DNA from: Bacteroidales bacterium
GTDB taxonomy: Bacteria; Bacteroidota; Bacteroidia; Bacteroidales; WCHB1-69
NCBI GenBank assembly: GCA_017394765.1
Contig: JAFPXF010000056.1
Location: 1 to 41,686 of the forward strand
Direction of reading: 5' to 3'
Length of the DNA: 41,686 nucleotides
Shown here: positions 15,899-24,924 of the stretch, one piece after another
Numbering within the stretch: position 1 is the stretch's first letter
Layout: every line of letters begins with the position of its first letter
Program-made: the position numbers and the translations under genes
Notes under the pieces: generated by a model
Databases searched by the model: none
What the model was told of the DNA's origin: nothing
The model's input: the letters and a program-made list of their open reading frames with translations, nothing else

Positions 15899-18800
15899 TT
15901 AATATTTTAATGATTTAATAACTTTAGTCGTGATGGCGCTTCCGCCTTCCATCCCGATTTTCAGCAGGTAGATGCCGGAGGGCAATCTTGACAAATCGAT
16001 ATTAGTCTGGTAGTCGTTCACCGGAACAGCCGCCACCGTCCGGCCGTAAAGGTCTGTGACGGTCACTCTCTCGATAAGGGCGCTTTCGTGTTGTACAAAA
16101 ACACTGCCGCTGGTGGGGTTGGGATAGACTCTGATCTGAACGGGGAAATCGACGGTAGGGATGCCAACGCTGCTGACGTGCATCGTGACGGGCACCAGCT
16201 GCTCGCCGCCGGTATGGCGGATGCGCAGGGTGGCGTGGTGGTCCTCCTCCGCACAGCCGTAGCTGTTGAAGTGCAGGACGACCTGCCGCTGTCCGTTCGC
16301 ATCGATGAAGTCGTTGCCTGGCGCACAGGAGACCCAGTGGGGCGCGTTTCCGTCTTCGTCTTCCAACACGTTGTTGAACAGGACAATGCCGTTGAAGTGA
16401 CTCTCCAAATTGACGAGGACGCTGTCAGTCGTGCCAGCGGTTACCCCTAACGAAACCTCGATGCTGTCGGGCAGAATGTCCAGGTCGAAATTGTCGTCGT
16501 TGAATTCCGTGAGACAGATGTTGTCAATCCAAACTCTGTGATTGACTTCATTTACGTTGCCGAAATTTCCTTTCACGACATTCCATGTGATGGTATGGTC
16601 ACCCGCAGGGATGTTAAGTCGCACTTGGATGCTGTCACCCCAGGAGGTATCTGTCCAAATGCTTTGTAGTATATCGTCAATGTAAATATAGCAAAAGTCT
16701 ATGTTGTGAAATAATGTTTTCCAAAGACTAAATGACAACTGCGCGCTCTGTAAGATATGCACATCCATTTGGAGTGTCGCGGTGTCGAAATCATTGAGCT
16801 GACCACAGCATAGGCGAGTTGAACAGTGGGTGCCATAGTGGTCGATGCTGTCGATGTTCCAATTCAAATGGATGCCGTCGCCGTGGAATGGCGCAGATAT
16901 CAAGCCGTCCTCAAAATCAAAGCAGAACTTTTCGCTTGTGAGGGTGATGGTCTTGGTTTCCAGAAACATTCCCTTGACGTAAATGTCCAAATGTACATTG
17001 AAGGTGGTGCCGTCCACGAAGGCGGAGGACAGGTCAAGTAGGGATGAGATAGAGAAGGGAAGATAGGTGATGGTGTCGAAATGCCAATGGGATGCGGATA
17101 GGTTCACGTGCGTCTGCGGGGTGTGCAGATAGAAGTCCACGTCATATATGGGCGCCTTGTTGTTCTGCAACGTGAACACAAGGGTGTCGGTCTCGTCTGG
17201 ATGGGGGATGATGTCGTTGGCGGACAGGAAGGCGTGCTGCAACAGTGCGATGTCGTATCGGTGGGCTGTGTAGGTGCGGGAAATGTTCGCCGCTGAAGTA
17301 TGGTTGTTGAGATGGATGGAGAAGGGAATCAGATGGTTGTCGGGTATGTTGCGATGCACGATGCAGGCGGCGCAGTGACTGAATGTACGGGGCTCGCCGG
17401 GCACGATGTCCCCAAGGGATTCTATGCTGTCGAGGAATGTCACAAAGGGGTCGTCACTTTGGACGAGGATGGTGCTGTTATGGTAGGGAATGGTGTCAGC
17501 ATTGAGCAAGGATATGTCGAAAAACAGTGTGTCGCCGGCATAAATGTACGGGTCTGATTTGCCGTTCACGCTAATGTCGGATAGCAGCACGCGGGAGACG
17601 GCACGACAGGAGAGATGTATGTCCTGGGTGGCTTGCACGTCGTTGTTGTCGTAGCAGGTGACGGCGAAGGTGGTGTCTTCGAAGGTGTAGTCAACTTTCC
17701 CGGACAGGATGCCATCCGGAGAAAGGGTGAGCCCCTCGGGCAGGGTGGTGGGGGTGAAACGATAGCTGCGATGGTTGATGTCGGCGGCAAAATGCCCGGA
17801 TACAGGCGTGTGTTGGATGAGTTGGTTATCGCCCCGCACCAACGCAGACCAGAAACTGTTGCCCTGAAAGACCATGTTACCATATATGAAATCTATGATC
17901 CCTGTTGAGTCTAAACGGACGGCGAAGTTGACATTTTGGACAGTGCCGTTGATTTCGGCGTGGAATACCAAAGTGAGATTGTCGCTCCCGACAATCTTGC
18001 GTACCGTGCAATTCGTGAGATTCGCCTTGAATGGGCAGATGGCACGAATGGCCATTTCCTGCATAGCCGGGCCTTGCGAATTGATGGTGGACAGGAAAGG
18101 CCAGTCACCGGACTGGTGGTGGAAGGTGATGTAGCCGTCGGCATAGACCACGATTCTGTTGTATTCATCACCGTAGCATGGGAAGGTAAACGGCAGTTCG
18201 ACAGTGGCGTAACCATTGTTAGCGTTTGAAAGCGGAACGTCTTGGCCCGATTCAGTGGGGAAGGGGACATTGATTTCTTCTATCTTGTATTTTCTGTTCA
18301 ATTCCCAGTGGTATGGTGGTTTTCCCCCTGTGGCATGGAGTGTCTGTTGGTAGTTGGAGTCCACTTCCATGTCGGGGAGTAGTGTGTTTTGGATGACGGG
18401 TTTGGAGAAATTAATGGCTCGAACCACTGACAACCAAAGGGTGTCTCCCGGCATAAGGGTAACATTGGTGGATGGGCATGCTTGCTCGACTTCTGTCCCG
18501 GAGGTATAGTCCATCAGACTGAAATTTTGCACGACACCTTCGCTGGTATGGTACATATCGGAAATGGAGGAGGCAATCAGGAAGAATTTGCAGGGCTGTC
18601 CGGGCTCCACATAGTTGAGTAAGGGGCTGACATCAAGTCCCAGTTCAAGGGTCTTGTTGGATTCCACGGTAATGCCTCCCTGCATATATCTACAGCCTCC
18701 TTGTCGGTTGAAAACGTTGAAGTCCAGTGTTTTCACAGGACGTGTAGCGTTGGTGTCGTTGGCTACTCCCGCCGTGAGTTTGAGCATCTCGCGGCAAGGG

Positions 18801-19882
18801 TGGGTGATGGTGGCCTTGAAGGTGATCTGTGGGAAAACCTCGTCCCTGACTTGCACCACATAGACGCACTTGTTCCAGATGCCGCCCTCTGAGTGCAGGG
18901 AGGCCAACTTGCAATAGGGAATGTAACAGAAACCGTTGTCACCAAAGTTCTCCCCGTAGGTGTTGCAGACGATGACGGCTCCGATTTCCCAGTCCTTAAG
19001 GTCCACGATGCCGTCGCCAGTGATATCCAAGTTGTTGGTGTACTGGCCGTCATTGTTGTAATCCCAGCGGACATCGTCGTTGTAGCCGACAATGGTCATG
19101 GAATGGTTTACATAACCGCTGAAATGATAGATTATATGTTTTCCGGCTTCTGGCGAGTTTGAAGGAATGGTATAGACGTTAGTTGTGTAGGAGCAATAGA
19201 AATTGGCTAATCCGCCGCTGCTTTCTCCGGCCAGATGGTCGTTGAGCCAATGCTTGAGTGTCAATAGGCCGTCTTCGTCATCAATGGGGATGGCATACAT
19301 CTCGGAAATGCGGTTTTTCATGGCGCTGTGATAGGTCTCGTAGCCGCTGATCCAACGTTCTCCCCCTCCCGTACTGTACCATCCGCCCCATTCCATCACG
19401 TTGGGTGTGCCCGCCGTACGGATAACCTCCCAGGAGTCCAAGAAACTTACACCTTCATTGGTCCCTTTGTTGCAGAAGTTCCAGGCAAAATGGGAGGGGT
19501 ATGCGTAGTTGAGTCCTCCGACGGCATACGCATGTTCACGTTTGCGCATCAGCTCATAACTCAAGGTGTAGCAAATGGTGCTGGCTTGTCCACATTCCAA
19601 TGCGCTTTGATAGAAGACTGGAATCATCCATGGTTGCAGGCTGTTGTTTACATAGGAGGGTAGAGGTATGTTCCGCTCCGTCTCCGACAGTTTCAGCCGT
19701 TTTACATTGGCAAATGCCGGGTTGTTGAGTTCCAAGGCGGGCATTTGGGCATACAGACTGTCCAAATATGCTGCCTGTGCGGACATCGCTTCGAGCCCGG
19801 GCGCATCTTGCGCACGAAGCCCTCCAATATGGGCTGCCCATATCAAGGAGAGGATTGCCAGTGTCAGAATGCACTTTTTCAT
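15899..19882 (-). CDS. T9SS-secreted papain-like (C1) cysteine peptidase with adhesin domains, copy 2
   Basis: The 1327-residue protein has a signal peptide (1-25) and a short pro-like segment, then a papain-like domain at about 85-350. The likely catalytic residues are Gln92, Cys97 (in 'LECGQAS'), His260 ('VNHSMTIVGY') and Asn307 ('VCNTYG...GDNGFCY'). Between His and Asn lies an acidic D-x-N-x-D-G / D-x-T-G-D-G insertion (274-298) resembling dockerin or EF-hand calcium loops. Then follow a split He_PIG-type Ig domain ('GGKPPYHWEL' ... 'LPEGLTLSPDGILSG'), two CARDB-like domains, a divergent Cys-rich adhesin jelly-roll and a T9SS tail (YPNPTSGSVFVQ). It lies 61 bases after its paralogue. The fold assignment is from motifs only; activity is inferred. 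Confidence 0.8.
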   Translation of the reverse strand: MKKCILTLAILSLIWAAHIGGLRAQDAPGLEAMSAQAAYLDSLYAQMPALELNNPAFANVKRLKLSETERNIPLPSYVNNSLQPWMIPVFYQSALECGQASTICYTLSYELMRKREHAYAVGGLNYAYPSHFAWNFCNKGTNEGVSFLDSWEVIRTAGTPNVMEWGGWYSTGGGERWISGYETYHSAMKNRISEMYAIPIDDEDGLLTLKHWLNDHLAGESSGGLANFYCSYTTNVYTIPSNSPEAGKHIIYHFSGYVNHSMTIVGYNDDVRWDYNNDGQYTNNLDITGDGIVDLKDWEIGAVIVCNTYGENFGDNGFCYIPYCKLASLHSEGGIWNKCVYVVQVRDEVFPQITFKATITHPCREMLKLTAGVANDTNATRPVKTLDFNVFNRQGGCRYMQGGITVESNKTLELGLDVSPLLNYVEPGQPCKFFLIASSISDMYHTSEGVVQNFSLMDYTSGTEVEQACPSTNVTLMPGDTLWLSVVRAINFSKPVIQNTLLPDMEVDSNYQQTLHATGGKPPYHWELNRKYKIEEINVPFPTESGQDVPLSNANNGYATVELPFTFPCYGDEYNRIVVYADGYITFHHQSGDWPFLSTINSQGPAMQEMAIRAICPFKANLTNCTVRKIVGSDNLTLVFHAEINGTVQNVNFAVRLDSTGIIDFIYGNMVFQGNSFWSALVRGDNQLIQHTPVSGHFAADINHRSYRFTPTTLPEGLTLSPDGILSGKVDYTFEDTTFAVTCYDNNDVQATQDIHLSCRAVSRVLLSDISVNGKSDPYIYAGDTLFFDISLLNADTIPYHNSTILVQSDDPFVTFLDSIESLGDIVPGEPRTFSHCAACIVHRNIPDNHLIPFSIHLNNHTSAANISRTYTAHRYDIALLQHAFLSANDIIPHPDETDTLVFTLQNNKAPIYDVDFYLHTPQTHVNLSASHWHFDTITYLPFSISSLLDLSSAFVDGTTFNVHLDIYVKGMFLETKTITLTSEKFCFDFEDGLISAPFHGDGIHLNWNIDSIDHYGTHCSTRLCCGQLNDFDTATLQMDVHILQSAQLSFSLWKTLFHNIDFCYIYIDDILQSIWTDTSWGDSIQVRLNIPAGDHTITWNVVKGNFGNVNEVNHRVWIDNICLTEFNDDNFDLDILPDSIEVSLGVTAGTTDSVLVNLESHFNGIVLFNNVLEDEDGNAPHWVSCAPGNDFIDANGQRQVVLHFNSYGCAEEDHHATLRIRHTGGEQLVPVTMHVSSVGIPTVDFPVQIRVYPNPTSGSVFVQHESALIERVTVTDLYGRTVAAVPVNDYQTNIDLSRLPSGIYLLKIGMEGGSAITTKVIKSLKY
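16011..16435 (-). repeat. Near-identical 425-bp block, copy at the end of the 1327-residue cargo
   Basis: This block aligns without gaps to 20047-20471 (offset 4036). It encodes the last beta-domain and most of the sorting domain. Divergence is limited to scattered bases, although the sequence on either side is much less alike. This points to recent duplication or gene conversion of the 3' ends. Confidence 0.75.
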
Positions 19883-19943
19883 AAGGAAAGGGATTTAAGG
19901 GTTGCTTCCAATAGATGCGTCTTTGTTGCGTATTGTTACATTG

Positions 19944-22900
19944 TCACTCCTTTATGATTTTGTGCATTATGTGGGAGCCGTCCACCTGTTCTATGCGTAG
20001 CAGATATAGTCCATTGGGCAGCGAGGATAGGTCTATGGCGCCTGTATAGTCGTTCACCGGAACAGCCGCCACCGTCCGGCCGTAAAGGTCCGTGACGACC
20101 ACTTTCTCGATAAGGGCGCTTTCGTGTTGTACAAAAACACTGCCGCTTGTGGGGTTGGGATAGACTCTGATGTGAGCGGGGGATTCCACGGTCGGGATGC
20201 CCACGCTGCTGACGTGCATCGTGACGGGCACTAACTGCTCGCCGCCAGTGTGGCGGATGCGCAGGGTGGCGTGGTGGTCATCCTCCGCACAGCCGTAACT
20301 GTTGAAGTGCAGGACGACCTGCCGCTGCCCGTTGGCGTCAATGTAGTCGTTGCCCGGCGCACAGGATACCCAGGTTGGCGTTTGCCCGTCTTCGTCTTCC
20401 AACATATTGTTGAACAAGACGATGCCGCTGAAAGTGCTCTCCAAAGTGACGAGGGCGCTGTCGCCTATATGGGCGGATACGCCCATTGTGACCTCCACAG
20501 ATTCCGGATGGATGTCCAATTCAAAGGAGTTGTCGTTGAATTCCGCAAAGCAGATGTCGTCAATCCACACACAGTCGCTATTGCTGTTGGTGCTGTAGTC
20601 CTTGATGTATTTCCAGGTGGCGACGTGGCTGCCCGGGGCCACGGGATAGTGTACTTGGGTCCACGCGTGTTCACCCGCCCAGCGGCCTTGCTGCACGTCG
20701 TCGATGAAGAAATAGAGCCAGTCGTACTTGTTCTCCGTGGAGGTGCTGAAGGCGAACATCAGATGCTCGCCCTGCACGGAGTTGAAGGCGATCTGCACGG
20801 TGCTGGTGTCGTTGTGGCTGATGGCGCCGCTGCGCAGACTGCCCATGCCCGAGTGCGCCTCCGTGAGGTCGATGACCCAGTCGGCCTGCGACACGCCGCC
20901 CGTGAGTTGCGCCGGCACGGCTCCGTCCTCGAAATCGAAACAGACGGTCTCGCCAATGACAGTGACGGTCTTGGTGTCCACCAACACGCCATGGACGTAG
21001 ATGTCCACGTATGTGTTGAAAGTGGTGCCCGTTATGAAGCTCGGAGTGATGTAGAGGATGGCGGGCAGCGCGAAAGTCGCCTCGTTGGCGATGGTGTCGA
21101 AGTGCTTTGCCGCGACGGGGACCTCCACTTCGGGAAGTGTGCTCCGTAATCGCAGTTCCACGTCGTGGATTTCACCTTTGTTGTTGCGCAACGTTATCAA
21201 AAGCGTGTCCAACTCGATGGGATGCAGTATGCCGGTGTTGTTGCCGTGGTTCAGAATGGCATAGTGCAGGAGGGAGAAGTCGTAGTTGTGGACGGCGAAG
21301 GAGCGCATGGACGTGACGGAGGCGATGTTGTTGGCGATCTCGATGGAGAAGGGAATCTCATGTCCGTCCGGAATGCCTCTCTTGACGACACCTTTCACAC
21401 AATTGTTGAGCGTGTACTCGTTGCCCGGCCCGATGTAGCCGAAGTACTCGGTACTGTCGATGAACGAGACGAAGGGGTCTGTGCTTCGCATATACAGGGT
21501 GCCGTTAGAATAGGGCATCGTGTCGGTGTTGAGGACGGAGACGGTGAAAAGCAGCGTGTCACCCACAAAGAGATTGGGCGTTTCACTTCCGTTGATTTTG
21601 AGGTTCGACATCAAAAGTCGCGATGTGTACAGGCTGGAGATGTGGACTTTCCGGGTGGTCTCCACATCGTTGTTGTCGTAACAGGTGACAGAAAAACTCA
21701 CATCGTCGAAGGCACGTTCGGACTTGCCTGCCAGGATGCCGGAGGAGGAGAGGGTCAGGCAGTCGGGGAGGATGCTGGGCGTCATCGAGAAGCTGCGGTG
21801 CGCGATGTTGGCGGCACCCTGTCCGGAGACAGGCGTGTGTTGGATGCTCTTCTGGTCACCACGCACCAATGCCGACCAGAAACTGTTGCCGTTGAAGGTC
21901 ATATCCCCGTATTGGAACACGATTTCACCCGAAGCGTGCAACGTGACGGCGAAATGAAGCGATGAGGAGTTCTGGCCCGCCATCCGTCCCGTATAGACTA
22001 AGGTGATGAAGTCGCTGCCTGCAATTTTCTGCACAACGCAGTTCGAAAGGTCCGCCTTGAAGGGGCAGATGGCGCGGATGGCCATGGTCTGCAGGTCGGA
22101 ATATTGCAGGAATGGCCAGTTGGCGGGTTGGTGGTGGAAGGCGATATAGCCATCGGCATAAACGACAATCTGGTCATAGTCGTCACCGAAGTAGGGGAAG
22201 TCGAACGGCAGGTTGACGATGGCGTAGCCGGAGCCGCTGTTGGAGAGGTTTATAGTTTGTCCCGGTTCAGTGGGGTAGGGTGTGCCGGTCTCCTCAAACT
22301 CGAATTGGTGGCTCACCTCCCAGCGGTAGGGGGGCTTGCCGTTTGTGGCGGTGAGGGCGTGTGTGTAGGGCACAAAGGCCTCCATGGAGGGCAGAATAGT
22401 GTCTTGGATTTCAGGTTTGGTAAAGTTGATGGCGCGAACCACAGAGAGCGTGGTGGTCGAGTTGTCGGCGATGGCGACATTGGTGCTGGAACAAGCCTGC
22501 TCCACCTCGCTGCCGGAGGTGTAGTCCATCAGGCTGAAGTTCACGATGGCACCTTCGCCCACATGGTCGGGGTCGTTCTCCGTGACCATAAGGAAGAACT
22601 TGCAGGGCGTGTTCGGGACGGCATGGTTGAGCAACGGGCTGATGTCGAGTCCCAGCTCCAGGGTCTTGCCCTCCTCCACTTCGTTGTCGCCTTGCATGTA
22701 GAGGTCGCCGCCTTGATGGTTGAACACGAAAAAGTCGAGGGTGTGTTCGGGTTGCGTGGCGTTGGTGTTGTTCGCAATGCCGGCGGTGAGCTTGATTTTG
22801 TCGCGGGAGTTGTGTCGGATGGTGGCCTTGTAGGTGACTTGCGGGAAGACCTCGTCCTTGGCTTGCACCACATAGACGCACTTGTTCCAGATGCCGCCCT

Positions 22901-23870
22901 CCGCGGGCAGCGTTGCCAGCTTGCAATAGGGCAAGTAGCAGTAGCCGTTGTCGCCGAACTGTGTGCCGAAGGTGTTGCAGAAAATGACCGCCCCGATTTC
23001 CCAGTCCTTCATGTTCACCACGCCGTCGCCGTTGATGTCGATGTCGTTGGTGTACAGGCCGTCGCCGTTGTAGTCCCAGCGCACCTCGTCGTCGTAGCCG
23101 ACAATGGTTTTGGCGTGGTTTACGTTGGAGGTGAACTGCGGGAGCAGGTGCTTGCCGGCACTGGGATTGCCCGGTGGGATGACCGACAGGTGGTCGTTGC
23201 CGAGGTAGGTGCAGTAGAAGTTGGCCAGGCCGCCAGAGGTCTCGCCCGCGAGGTGGTCGTTGAGCCAGTGCTTGAGCGTGAGCAGCCCCTCCTCGTCGTC
23301 GATGGGGATGGCGTACATCTCGGAGATGCGGTTCTTCATGGCACTGTGGTAGGTTTCGTAGCCGCTGATCCAGCGGGAGGCGCCGCCGAAGCTGTACCAG
23401 CCGCCCCACTCTGTGACGTTGGGTGTGCCGGCGGTGCGGATGACGTTCCACGACTCCATGAAAGCCACGCCGCGACTGTGCCCCTCATTGCAGAAGTTCC
23501 AGGCAAAGTGCGATGGATATTGGTAGTCAAGGCTCCATGCACAGGTCTGGTTGCGTCGGCGGGCAAGCTCGTAACTCAGGGTGTAGCAGATGCTGCTGGC
23601 TTGTCCGCACTCCAAGGCGGCTTGGTAGAAGATGGGGGGCATCCATGGACGCTCGGCGTTGTTGACGCGCACAGGCAGCGGAATGTCGCGCTCGGCTTGC
23701 GACAGCTTCAGTCTCGGCACATTGCTGAGCGAGGTTGCGTCCAAGGCCTCCAAGGTGGGCATTGCCGCATACAGGCTGTCAAGGTTGTATGTCGCTGGCT
23801 CCGGCTGCGCGACCGCAACGGTTGCCCACAACATTATTATTATGGTTAACAGAGGAGTTCTCTTTTTCAT
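19944..23870 (-). CDS. T9SS-secreted papain-like (C1) cysteine peptidase with adhesin domains, copy 1
   Basis: The 1308-residue protein is the first gene of the long minus-strand operon. It has a signal peptide (1-22, ending AVAQ) and a papain-like domain with candidate catalytic Gln83, Cys88 ('LECGQASS'), His252 ('VNHAKTIVGY') and Asn299 ('CNTFG'). A calcium-loop-like insertion follows His (about 266-290, D-Y-N-G-D-G and D-I-N-G-D-G). Then come a He_PIG-like Ig domain, two CARDB-like domains, a cleaved-adhesin/MAM jelly-roll ('LRSGAISHNDTS', 'YDWLYFFIDDVQQGRW', 'CVWIDDICF') and a T9SS tail. The ATG at 23903 overlaps the promoter -7 element, so translation must start downstream; I chose 23870, with 23879 as the alternative. 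The family looks like an uncharacterised Bacteroidetes C1-like group. Confidence 0.8.
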   Translation of the reverse strand: MKKRTPLLTIIIMLWATVAVAQPEPATYNLDSLYAAMPTLEALDATSLSNVPRLKLSQAERDIPLPVRVNNAERPWMPPIFYQAALECGQASSICYTLSYELARRRNQTCAWSLDYQYPSHFAWNFCNEGHSRGVAFMESWNVIRTAGTPNVTEWGGWYSFGGASRWISGYETYHSAMKNRISEMYAIPIDDEEGLLTLKHWLNDHLAGETSGGLANFYCTYLGNDHLSVIPPGNPSAGKHLLPQFTSNVNHAKTIVGYDDEVRWDYNGDGLYTNDIDINGDGVVNMKDWEIGAVIFCNTFGTQFGDNGYCYLPYCKLATLPAEGGIWNKCVYVVQAKDEVFPQVTYKATIRHNSRDKIKLTAGIANNTNATQPEHTLDFFVFNHQGGDLYMQGDNEVEEGKTLELGLDISPLLNHAVPNTPCKFFLMVTENDPDHVGEGAIVNFSLMDYTSGSEVEQACSSTNVAIADNSTTTLSVVRAINFTKPEIQDTILPSMEAFVPYTHALTATNGKPPYRWEVSHQFEFEETGTPYPTEPGQTINLSNSGSGYAIVNLPFDFPYFGDDYDQIVVYADGYIAFHHQPANWPFLQYSDLQTMAIRAICPFKADLSNCVVQKIAGSDFITLVYTGRMAGQNSSSLHFAVTLHASGEIVFQYGDMTFNGNSFWSALVRGDQKSIQHTPVSGQGAANIAHRSFSMTPSILPDCLTLSSSGILAGKSERAFDDVSFSVTCYDNNDVETTRKVHISSLYTSRLLMSNLKINGSETPNLFVGDTLLFTVSVLNTDTMPYSNGTLYMRSTDPFVSFIDSTEYFGYIGPGNEYTLNNCVKGVVKRGIPDGHEIPFSIEIANNIASVTSMRSFAVHNYDFSLLHYAILNHGNNTGILHPIELDTLLITLRNNKGEIHDVELRLRSTLPEVEVPVAAKHFDTIANEATFALPAILYITPSFITGTTFNTYVDIYVHGVLVDTKTVTVIGETVCFDFEDGAVPAQLTGGVSQADWVIDLTEAHSGMGSLRSGAISHNDTSTVQIAFNSVQGEHLMFAFSTSTENKYDWLYFFIDDVQQGRWAGEHAWTQVHYPVAPGSHVATWKYIKDYSTNSNSDCVWIDDICFAEFNDNSFELDIHPESVEVTMGVSAHIGDSALVTLESTFSGIVLFNNMLEDEDGQTPTWVSCAPGNDYIDANGQRQVVLHFNSYGCAEDDHHATLRIRHTGGEQLVPVTMHVSSVGIPTVESPAHIRVYPNPTSGSVFVQHESALIEKVVVTDLYGRTVAAVPVNDYTGAIDLSSLPNGLYLLRIEQVDGSHIMHKIIKE
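20047..20471 (-). repeat. Near-identical 425-bp block, copy at the end of the 1308-residue cargo
   Basis: This is the partner of 16011-16435, gap-free over the whole length. It covers the same sorting-domain region, including the shared 'VTMHVSSVGIPTV' and 'YPNPTSGSVFVQHESALIE' segments. Confidence 0.75.
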
Positions 23871-23896
23871 GTTTCTCATACTGTAAAACAAAACCG

Positions 23897-23904
23897 CAAA
23901 CATA
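23897..23904 (-). promoter_or_regulatory. -7 element for the seven-gene T9SS operon
   Basis: The minus strand reads TATGTTTG (TAnnTTTG) followed by CGG, preceded by a T-rich run. It is the last good promoter element seen before the FISUMP gene 17 kb downstream. The leader would be only about 10-20 bases, which supports the start at 23870. Confidence 0.55.
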
Positions 23905-24050
23905 CAAAAAAAAATGGTCGATGCGCTTTTTTTGTTTAATATTCTCGATGTTTTCGCGTGGTTGGACTGTCATGATGTTTGATGACTGAAAAAAACACGC
24001 CATCGTCATTCGATTTTGATTTTTGGTTTTCTGATTACTTTATTTTTTTG

Positions 24051-24058
24051 TATTTTTG
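24051..24058 (+). promoter_or_regulatory. -7 element for the yebC-miaA operon
   Basis: TATTTTTG followed by CCGCC lies about 91 bases before the yebC ATG, giving a leader of about 80 bases. Confidence 0.55.
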
Positions 24059-24068
24059 CCGCCGATTG

Positions 24069-24107
24069 ACGAGGTGGTGCGAAGGGGATTCAACTTTGCG
24101 ACCTCGT
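24069..24107 (+). promoter_or_regulatory. Hairpin in the yebC 5' leader
   Basis: ACGAGGT (24069-24075) pairs with ACCTCGT (24101-24107). Inside it GCGAAG pairs with CTTTGC with one G-T wobble, leaving a 9-base loop. The structure is not followed by a T-run, so it is not a terminator. It ends about 42 bases before the start codon and may influence mRNA stability or translation. Confidence 0.4.
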
Positions 24108-24149
24108 GAACAATGTAACCTTTAACCCTAATCTAAAAACACTCACACT

Positions 24150-24884
24150 ATGGGAAGAGCTTTTGAATATAGAAAGGCAAGAATTTTCAAACGTAACGCA
24201 TATTTGGCCCGCACGTTCACTCGTATCGGCAAGGAAATCACCATGGCAGCCAAGGCCGGAGGCCCCGATCCCGCCCAGAACTCCAAGCTCCGTCTGCTTA
24301 TCCAGACGGCCAGAAATGAGAATATGCCCAAGGACAACATCGATCGCGCCATCAAGCGTGCTTTTGAGAAAGACCAGTCGGACTATAAAGAGATGGTCTA
24401 TGAAGGACGTGGCCCGCACGGCATCGCCATCATGATTGAGGCCGCCACCGACAACAACCAGCGCACGGTGGCCAATATCCGCAGCTATTTCAACAAGTTT
24501 GGCGGATCCCTCGGCACTTCCGGTATGCTCGACTTCCTCTTTGACCACAAATGCATCTTCACGGTGGCCCGCACTCCCGAAATCGACATTGAGGAGTTTG
24601 AACTCTCCATGATGGATTTTGACGCCGAAATCGATGCGGATGATGAGGAGATCATTGTGATGGCCGACTTTACGGCTTTTGGTCCCATCCAGAAATATTT
24701 GGAAGACAACAGTATGGAAATCAAGAGCTTCAAACTCGACCGTATTCCCAAGGAGTTGAAGAGCCTTTCTGACGAACAACGCGCCGAGGTGAATGTCCTG
24801 CTCGACAAAATCAACGAGGATGAAGATGTCACCAACGTGTATCACAACATGGAGGAGCCTGAGGAACCTGCGGCGGAAGAGTAG
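24150..24884 (+). CDS. yebC: YebC/PmpR family protein
   Basis: The 244-residue protein matches the YebC/PmpR (TACO1) family over its full length. The N-terminal 'GRAFEYRKARIFKRNAYLARTFTRIGKEITMAAKAGG' segment replaces the usual 'AGHSKW...IK' start, as in other Bacteroidetes copies. It is followed by 'NSKLRLLIQTARNENMPKDNIDRAIKRA' and the conserved 'YEGRGPHGIAIMIEAATDN'. Family members have been described as transcription regulators and, more recently, as factors that relieve ribosome stalling; which applies here cannot be told from sequence. It is the first gene of a unit with an acidic protein and miaA, fitting a translation-related role. The C-terminus is Glu-rich. Confidence 0.93.
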   Translation: MGRAFEYRKARIFKRNAYLARTFTRIGKEITMAAKAGGPDPAQNSKLRLLIQTARNENMPKDNIDRAIKRAFEKDQSDYKEMVYEGRGPHGIAIMIEAATDNNQRTVANIRSYFNKFGGSLGTSGMLDFLFDHKCIFTVARTPEIDIEEFELSMMDFDAEIDADDEEIIVMADFTAFGPIQKYLEDNSMEIKSFKLDRIPKELKSLSDEQRAEVNVLLDKINEDEDVTNVYHNMEEPEEPAAEE

Positions 24885-24924
24885 CCAGCCCCTCTTTTCC
24901 AATAACCTTTAACCATCTAACGCT

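Noticed and set aside
19000..19080. Dockerin domain of a cellulosome
   Set aside because: The D-x-N-x-D-G loops lie inside the papain-like domain between His and Asn, and there is only one pair without the dockerin helices; no cohesin is present.
16011..20471. Insertion sequence or transposon as source of the repeated blocks
   Set aside because: The repeated blocks are in-frame coding sequence of paralogous genes and have no transposase or terminal inverted repeats.
22104..23849. 581-codon plus-strand frame opposite the first peptidase gene
   Set aside because: Shadow of the T9SS peptidase gene: Val/Gly-rich and without motifs or a start signal.
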